Assembly (NCBI GenBank): GCA_021778785.1
Contig: JAJYBX010000046.1
Span: 1 to 9,261, forward strand
DNA: 9,261 bases
Direction of reading: 5' to 3'
From: Acidobacteriota bacterium
GTDB lineage: Bacteria; Acidobacteriota; Holophagae; Holophagales; Holophagaceae
Shown here: one piece after another, positions 5,116-9,261 of the stretch
Position numbering within the stretch: position 1 is the stretch's first letter
Layout of the letters: every line of letters begins with the position of its first letter
The notes under the pieces: model-generated
The model's database searches: none
The model's input: the letters and a program-made list of their open reading frames with translations, nothing else
What the model was told of the DNA's origin: nothing
Translations under genes and position numbers: made by a program

Positions 5116-6267
5116 ATGAACCTGAAGCGATTCACCGGCGTGGCCATGGTCCTGGTGATGGCCCTCCCGGGGCTGCGGGCCGAAGACCTGCGGACCTGGG
5201 CCAGGGGACTGGAACGGCGGGGCGTGAAGGTCTCCGCGGGCCTCTGGGACGCGGGCACCGGCAAGGCCATCGAGCGGTACAAGGACACCCTCGCCCTCAT
5301 TCCGGCCAGCACCACGAAGGCGGTGACGACCTATGCCCTGCTCAAGAGCCTGAAGCCCGACTTCACCCTGGAGACCGAGGTCTGGGGGGATCTCCAGAAC
5401 GGCACCGTGCAGGGGGATCTCGTCTTCAAGGGCGGGGGCGACCCCTTCCTCACCAGCGAGCGGATCTGGCTGCTGGCCCACGCGCTGCGCCGGGCCGGCG
5501 TGGACCGCGTGACGGGGGGCATCCGCCTGGACCAGTCCGCCTTCGACGCCCAGAGGGAACCGGAGGGCTGGGAGAACACCACGGCGGACACCCTGCCGCC
5601 GGTGCAGGCCCTCTCCGTGAACTTCAACCGGGATGACCGGGGCCGCATCGTGGGCGATCCGGATGGCCTCGCGCGGCGCACCCTCCAGGAGATCCTCCAG
5701 GAGGCGGGCATTGTCTTCGAGGGGCGTCCCGCCCCGGCCAATCCGGAGCCCCGCAAGCTGCTGGCGTGGCCCTCCCTGCCGCTCCGCGACCTGGTGCTGG
5801 ACATCAACAAGTGGTCCAACAACTTCATGGTGGAGATGCTGGTCCGCCGGTTCGGCGAGGGGTCCTGGCCCCGGGGCGTGCGGCGCATCCAGGACTTCTA
5901 CGCCACCACCTTCGGCCTTCCGGCCGACGACATCCACATCACCGATGGTTCGGGCCTCAGCAAGGAGAACCGCCTCTCCGCCCGGACCCTGGCCATCGTC
6001 CTCCGGGCGGGCTACCACGATTTCGAGGTGGGCCCCGAGTACGTGGCCTCCCTCAAGATCATCGGGGGTGAGCCCTGGAAGCTGCGGATGAAGGATCCCA
6101 ACCTCGCCCGGCGCCTCCGGGTGAAGAGCGGCCACCTGGACCGGGTGGACAGCCTCTGCGGCTACATCCAGATGCCGGATGGCCGGGTGCGCGTCTTCGC
6201 CATCCTCCTGAACGGGCCCGCTTCGGACGAGGACATCTGGCCCCTGGTGTCCCGCTGGGCGAACTGA
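5116..6267 (+). CDS. dacB: D-alanyl-D-alanine carboxypeptidase/endopeptidase, PBP4 family (S13)
   Basis: This 383-residue exported protein has a signal peptide over 1-22 (MNLKRF, hydrophobic core, ending GLRA before ED). All three penicillin-binding motifs are present: SxxK as S65-T-T-K68 in IPASTTKAV, SxN as S234-N-N236 in NKWSNNFMVEML, and KSG as K337-S-G339 (KTG in most relatives). DGSGLSKENRLS (277-288) is a further PBP4 hallmark. The family trims the terminal D-Ala of peptidoglycan stem peptides and cuts crosslinks in the periplasm. At 383 residues it is about 90 shorter than E. coli PBP4. The stretch between SxxK and SxN is short, implying reduced insertion domains; GGGDPFL (106-112) and the SVNFNRDD segment of domain 2 remain. 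I chose ATG 5116 over an upstream in-frame start because it gives the signal peptide and follows GAGG. It lies 31 bases after the pseudopilin gene. Confidence 0.9.
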   Translation: MNLKRFTGVAMVLVMALPGLRAEDLRTWARGLERRGVKVSAGLWDAGTGKAIERYKDTLALIPASTTKAVTTYALLKSLKPDFTLETEVWGDLQNGTVQGDLVFKGGGDPFLTSERIWLLAHALRRAGVDRVTGGIRLDQSAFDAQREPEGWENTTADTLPPVQALSVNFNRDDRGRIVGDPDGLARRTLQEILQEAGIVFEGRPAPANPEPRKLLAWPSLPLRDLVLDINKWSNNFMVEMLVRRFGEGSWPRGVRRIQDFYATTFGLPADDIHITDGSGLSKENRLSARTLAIVLRAGYHDFEVGPEYVASLKIIGGEPWKLRMKDPNLARRLRVKSGHLDRVDSLCGYIQMPDGRVRVFAILLNGPASDEDIWPLVSRWAN

Positions 6268-6312
6268 ATTCAGGGGGACCCCCGGGCGGCCGATGAGGTA
6301 GCGGGGGAAGCC

Positions 6313-6684
6313 ATGGCCCGGATCGCCATCGTGGACGACAGCCGACTGGCCCGCGTGTTCGCGGCGGGGGCCCTGCGGGCCCGGGGCCACGAGGTCATCG
6401 AGGTCGAGCCGGATTCCCTCTTCGCGGTGCTGAAGGTGCTGCGGGACGCTCCCGTGGACCTGCTGGTCATGGACCTCCTCATGCCCGAGTGCCCCGGCGA
6501 GAGCCTGGTGCGGGCCTGCCGGGAGGATGCGGCCCTCCAGGCCCTGCCGGTGCTGCTGCTCTCCGCGCACCGGGATGACGAGGCGCTCCTGCGGATGCAG
6601 CATCACGGCATCTCCGGGTTCCTGCTCAAGCCCCTGGATCCGGCCACCCTGGTGGCCAGGGTGGAGGAGGCGCTTGCCGGCTGA
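6313..6684 (+). CDS. Single-domain response regulator (CheY-like receiver)
   Basis: This 123-residue protein is a bare receiver domain with no output domain. The acidic pair Asp8-Asp9 and phospho-acceptor Asp54 (LLVMDLLMP) hold Mg and phosphate. Ser84 (LLLSA) stands where the switch Thr/Ser is expected, and Lys106 sits in FLLKPLDP. All catalytic receiver residues are intact, so it should be phosphorylated by a histidine kinase, none of which is in the window. Output would be by protein contact, as in CheY or DivK types. A purine-rich GGGGGAAG just before the ATG serves as ribosome-binding site. It lies 45 bases after dacB in the same direction, so it is probably co-transcribed. Confidence 0.9.
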   Translation: MARIAIVDDSRLARVFAAGALRARGHEVIEVEPDSLFAVLKVLRDAPVDLLVMDLLMPECPGESLVRACREDAALQALPVLLLSAHRDDEALLRMQHHGISGFLLKPLDPATLVARVEEALAG

Positions 6685-6709
6685 GGCCCCGCCCGGGGAT
6701 GCTGGTCGG

Positions 6710-7609
6710 ATGAGCGCAGGCGGGACGGAGAGGGAAGCGGGCGGCACCCGGGGGCTGGCCGCCGTGCTGCTCGGGGCGGCCCTCCTGGGCTTCGCGGCCA
6801 TGCTGGTCCGCTGGTCGGCCCCGGCGGGCCCCCTGGTCATCGGCTTCTACCGGATGGCCTTCGCCCTGCCCTTTGTAGCCTGGATGGGCTGGCGCGCCCG
6901 GCGCCAGGGGATGGCGGCCGCCCGGGGCTGGGCCCTCGTCGCCGGCCTCTGCTTCATCGCCGACCTCTGGATGTGGCACACCTCCCTGGAGTACACGAGC
7001 GCCGCCAACTCGACCCTGTTGGTGGGGCTGGCGCCCCTCTGGGTGGCCGCCATCTCGGTGCTGTGGCTGGGGACGCGGCTCCGGAAACGCTTCTGGCTGG
7101 GGCTGGCCTTCGCCCTGGCCGGGGGCCTGGTGCTGGGCCTGGCCAAGGGCGCCCGCTGGGGGACGGGGCGGGGCGAGCTGCTGGCCGCCCTGGCCTCCCT
7201 GGCCTACGCCTGCTTCACCCTGGCCCTGGGCAAGGCCCGCCGCGACCTCGCCGCGCCGGAGGCCCTGGCCTGGGTGGTCCTCTGCTGCACCGCCGGCTTC
7301 GGCCTGCTGGGGCGGGCCGGGGGCGAGTCCTTCCACGGCTTCCCCCCCCACGCCTGGCTCTCCCTGGCGGCCCTGGGCCTTGTGGTGCAGGTGGCCGCCT
7401 GGTGGCTCATCACCTGGGGCCTGGGCCACGTCCCCACCAACCTCGGCGCCGTGACCCTCATGGTGCAGCCCGTGGCCACCGTGGGCCTGGGCTGGGTGCT
7501 GCTGGGGGAGGCCGTGCGCCCGGTGCAGGGTGTGGGCATCCTCCTGGTGCTCGCGGGCATCGCCCTCAGCGCCTTCAGCCCGCCGGCGCGGCCGGCTACT
7601 CGGGCGTGA
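6710..7609 (+). CDS. EamA-family (DMT superfamily) transporter
   Basis: This 299-residue membrane protein has about ten hydrophobic helices (roughly 15-34, 41-60, 74-92, 98-120, 128-145, 155-173, 184-200, 214-234, 243-265, 271-290). They form two EamA repeats of five helices. Typical family sequences are visible: FYRMAFALPF in helix 2, LEYTSAANSTLLVGLAPLW at the end of the first repeat, and the matching VPTNLGAVTLMVQPVATVGLGWVLLGE at the end of the second. The family exports or exchanges metabolites such as amino acids or nucleotide sugars in the inner membrane. The substrate cannot be told from sequence. The ATG at 6710 follows the response regulator by 25 bases and has only a weak ribosome-binding site. 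Its 3' end overlaps the convergent ABC ATPase gene by 14 bases. Confidence 0.9.
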   Translation: MSAGGTEREAGGTRGLAAVLLGAALLGFAAMLVRWSAPAGPLVIGFYRMAFALPFVAWMGWRARRQGMAAARGWALVAGLCFIADLWMWHTSLEYTSAANSTLLVGLAPLWVAAISVLWLGTRLRKRFWLGLAFALAGGLVLGLAKGARWGTGRGELLAALASLAYACFTLALGKARRDLAAPEALAWVVLCCTAGFGLLGRAGGESFHGFPPHAWLSLAALGLVVQVAAWWLITWGLGHVPTNLGAVTLMVQPVATVGLGWVLLGEAVRPVQGVGILLVLAGIALSAFSPPARPATRA

Positions 7610-8882
7610 GGACGCCCCGCTCCTCGCGGTAGGCGAAGAGCTCGCCGAACCGGCCCCACGCCACCAGGGTTTCGAAGGTCCGCTCGGGATCCTCCATGGG
7701 CAGGCGGTGGTGCAGCTCGGAGATGAGCTCCTCGCGGCTCAGCTGGCCTTCCCGCATCTCCAGCAGGTCGCTGACCACGCGGAAGAGCTTGAGGTTGAGG
7801 AGCTGCTCCTTCCAGATCTGCTTGCGCTCCTCCATGCCGGCGCGGACGAAGCGCTGGCCCAGGGCCGTGAAGATGACGGAGCGCTTGGGCGTGTCCACGA
7901 ATTCCAGCATCTCGGCCGATTTCGTGGAGGCCAGCACCAGCTCGAAGGGCACGTGGGTGTGGGACACCACCTGGAAGAGGTCGCAGGTGCCGCCCTGGGT
8001 TTCGAGGAATTCCAGCAGGCCCAGGATGTCGCCGCTCTGGGCGGAGGGCAGGGGCTCGGCCATGTCGGACAGCAGGCTCGGCTCGGGGGCGGTGATCTCC
8101 ACATCCGGCAGCTCGGTGCTGGTGATGATGTCGTGGAGCTGGTCCACCAGCCGCAGGAACTCCGCCGACCGCGTGTCCCGGGGCCGGGGCAGGGGGTTCT
8201 CCACGATGGTGCGGACGCGGCCCGGATTGGCGGACAGCACCACGATGCGGTCGGCCATGTAGGCCACCTCCTTGATGTCGTGGCTCACCATCAGGATGGA
8301 GGAGGGGTTCCGCTCGGCGTCCACCCAGATGTCCAGGATCTCGGCCCGGAGGCCTTCCGCCGTCAGGGCGTCCACCTGGCTGAAGGGCTCGTCCATGAAG
8401 AGGATCTCGGGATCCACGCTGAGGGCGCGGGCCATGCCCACCCGCTGCTTCATGCCGCCGGAGAGCTCGCGGGGATAGGCCTCCTCGAAGCCCTCCAGGC
8501 CCACCAGCGTGATGGCCCGGTCGGCGCGGGAGCGGACCTCGTCCTCGGCGATGCCCTTGGCGCGGAGCACGGTGCGGACGTTCTCCTCCACGGTCATCCA
8601 GGGGTAGAGGGCGAAGCCCTGGAACACGATGGACACGCCGGGGTTCAGGCCCTCCAGGCGCCGGCCGTGGTAGCGCACTTCGCCCTTGCTGGCTTCGATG
8701 AGGCCCGCGAAGATCCGGAGGATGGTGGACTTGCCGCAGCCCGAGGGGCCGATGAGGCAGAGTACCTCGTTGGGCCGGATGTCGAGGCTCACGTCCTCCA
8801 GCACCCGCAGCAGGTTGCCGCCGCCGCGGTCGAAGAACTTCTGGACGCCCTTGAGTTCGCAGATGGGAGCTTCGGACATCAT
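7596..8882 (-). CDS. ABC importer ATPase, NitT/TauT type with C-terminal AAA-associated domain
   Basis: This 428-residue protein is much longer than a plain ATPase of the family (about 250). The nucleotide-binding domain covers about 6-240: Walker A GPSGCGKST (45-53), Q-loop Gln88 in VFQGFALYPW, signature LSGGMKQR (140-147), Walker B LFMDEP (161-166) with FSQVDALT as D-loop, and switch His201 in MVSHD. SQVDALT is typical of the nitrate/sulfonate/taurine branch. From about 283 to 420 a second domain begins GDILGLLEFLETQGG, which matches the AAA-associated C-terminal domain found on some of these ATPases. Its role is unproven but is presumed regulatory. The enzyme powers uptake through the permease encoded just upstream. 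I chose ATG 8882, 5 bases after AGGTG; ATG 8879 is equally possible. It converges on and overlaps the EamA gene. Confidence 0.93.
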   Translation of the reverse strand: MMSEAPICELKGVQKFFDRGGGNLLRVLEDVSLDIRPNEVLCLIGPSGCGKSTILRIFAGLIEASKGEVRYHGRRLEGLNPGVSIVFQGFALYPWMTVEENVRTVLRAKGIAEDEVRSRADRAITLVGLEGFEEAYPRELSGGMKQRVGMARALSVDPEILFMDEPFSQVDALTAEGLRAEILDIWVDAERNPSSILMVSHDIKEVAYMADRIVVLSANPGRVRTIVENPLPRPRDTRSAEFLRLVDQLHDIITSTELPDVEITAPEPSLLSDMAEPLPSAQSGDILGLLEFLETQGGTCDLFQVVSHTHVPFELVLASTKSAEMLEFVDTPKRSVIFTALGQRFVRAGMEERKQIWKEQLLNLKLFRVVSDLLEMREGQLSREELISELHHRLPMEDPERTFETLVAWGRFGELFAYREERGVLTPE

Positions 8883-8886
8883 GGGT

Positions 8887-8892
8887 TCACCT
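8887..8892 (-). promoter_or_regulatory. Ribosome-binding site of the ABC ATPase, overlapping the permease stop
   Basis: AGGTGA on the minus strand begins inside the permease stop codon (TAG, 8893-8891) and lies 4 bases before ATG 8882, or 7 before ATG 8879. The arrangement suggests translational coupling of permease and ATPase, and it rules out the longer in-frame start upstream near 8933. Confidence 0.6.
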
Positions 8893-9261
8893 ACTTCGTC
8901 AGGGAGTATCGGGTGGCGGCGAGCTGGTAGCACGGCTTCCAGACCAGGCGGTTGAAGGTCACCACCAGGCTGGACATGAGGATGACGCCGGCGGCGAGGA
9001 GCGGGAGGTCGCGGTGGTAGGCCGCGGCGCTCACGGTGGACCCCAGGCCCCAGGTGGTGAGGACGTGCCCCTTGTACTCGGCGTACTCGGCGACGATGCT
9101 GGCGTTCCAGGCCCCGCCGGCGGCGGTCACCCAGCCCGTCACCAGGTAGGGGAAGATCGAGGGCAGGTAGAGCGCCTTCATCCGGTGCCAGCGGGACAGG
9201 CGGAAGCTGGTGGCGGCTTCCCGCAGGTCGCCGGGGATGGCCATGGCGCCCGCGATGACGT
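8891..9261 (-). CDS. ABC transporter permease, NitT/TauT type, C-terminal part only
   Basis: The last 122 residues of a binding-protein-dependent permease are visible; the 5' part lies beyond the right edge and the frame is open there (VIAGAMAIPGDLREAA). The EAA loop that docks the ATPase reads EAATSFRLSRWHRMKALYLP. It keeps EAA and the terminal LP, but Arg stands where many relatives have Gly after the third variable residue. GGAWNASIVAEY follows, a strong signature of the nitrate/sulfonate/taurine branch, then a final membrane helix (LPLLAAGVILMSSLVVTFNRLVW) and a basic tail ending RYSLTK. It forms the transmembrane channel for the ATPase encoded 8 bases downstream. The substrate is unknown, and no binding protein is in view. 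Confidence 0.9.
   Translation of the reverse strand, partial: VIAGAMAIPGDLREAATSFRLSRWHRMKALYLPSIFPYLVTGWVTAAGGAWNASIVAEYAEYKGHVLTTWGLGSTVSAAAYHRDLPLLAAGVILMSSLVVTFNRLVWKPCYQLAATRYSLTK

Noticed and set aside
5685..5706. Repeated CTCCAGGAG inside dacB
   Set aside because: It is explained by coding for the repeated residues LQE (TLQEILQEAG) with preferred codons.
6273..6283. GGGGGACCCCC palindrome after dacB as a terminator
   Set aside because: The loop is too tight, the stem is only about 4 pairs and no T-run follows. The next gene begins 30 bases later in the same direction.
4966..6840. Long leftward open frame (624 codons) opposite dacB and the response regulator
   Set aside because: It has the same shadow composition, with no recognisable domain and no ribosome-binding site. 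dacB motifs on the plus strand are unambiguous.
7530..8930. Rightward open frame (466 codons) opposite the ABC ATPase
   Set aside because: It is an antisense shadow. The minus strand carries Walker A, the signature motif, Walker B and the switch His in the right order.

Overview
The window is very GC-rich DNA with third codon positions overwhelmingly G or C. It is densely packed with bacterial genes and shows no rRNA, tRNA, transposase or phage genes. The mix of a GAF/HD-GYP signalling protein, an atypical pseudopilin, a compact PBP4-type carboxypeptidase and a NitT/TauT-type transporter with an AAA-associated tail would fit an environmental Gram-negative, for example an Acidobacteriota (Holophagae-like) or deltaproteobacterial lineage. 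That placement is a weak inference, because no marker gene is present.

Left part (1-2648): a P-loop kinase resembling zeta toxins runs leftward from 934 and is still open at the window edge. It is divergent from a two-gene rightward unit. The first gene of that unit is a FabD-like acyltransferase that has the catalytic Ser and His but lacks the usual malonate-binding Arg. It overlaps by 4 bases a small P-loop NTPase that looks like a deoxynucleoside/thymidylate kinase. The 233-base divergent spacer holds an imperfect inverted repeat built of 7-base CGCAGAG / CTCTGTG units. It also holds a TANNNT box 6-7 bases from the start codon on each side, which suggests leaderless mRNAs.

Middle part (2705-7609): five rightward genes with gaps of 22-45 bases form a probable operon. 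They encode a GAF/HD-GYP cyclic-di-GMP-type protein with altered signature residues, a pseudopilin-like protein, a D-alanyl-D-alanine carboxypeptidase (PBP4 family), a single-domain response regulator and a ten-helix EamA-type transporter. Surface signalling, secretion and cell-wall maintenance are a plausible common theme, but no single pathway ties them together.

Right part (7596-9261): a leftward ABC importer cassette overlaps the transporter gene tail-to-tail by 14 bases. It comprises an ATPase of the NitT/TauT type with a C-terminal AAA-associated domain, preceded by the last part of its permease, which enters from beyond the right edge. No substrate-binding protein lies inside the window, so the substrate is unknown.

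I found no clearly new system. The best candidates for a second look are the divergent kinase / acyltransferase / kinase module with its repeat-bearing, probably leaderless promoter region, and the altered catalytic residues in the acyltransferase and HD-GYP proteins.
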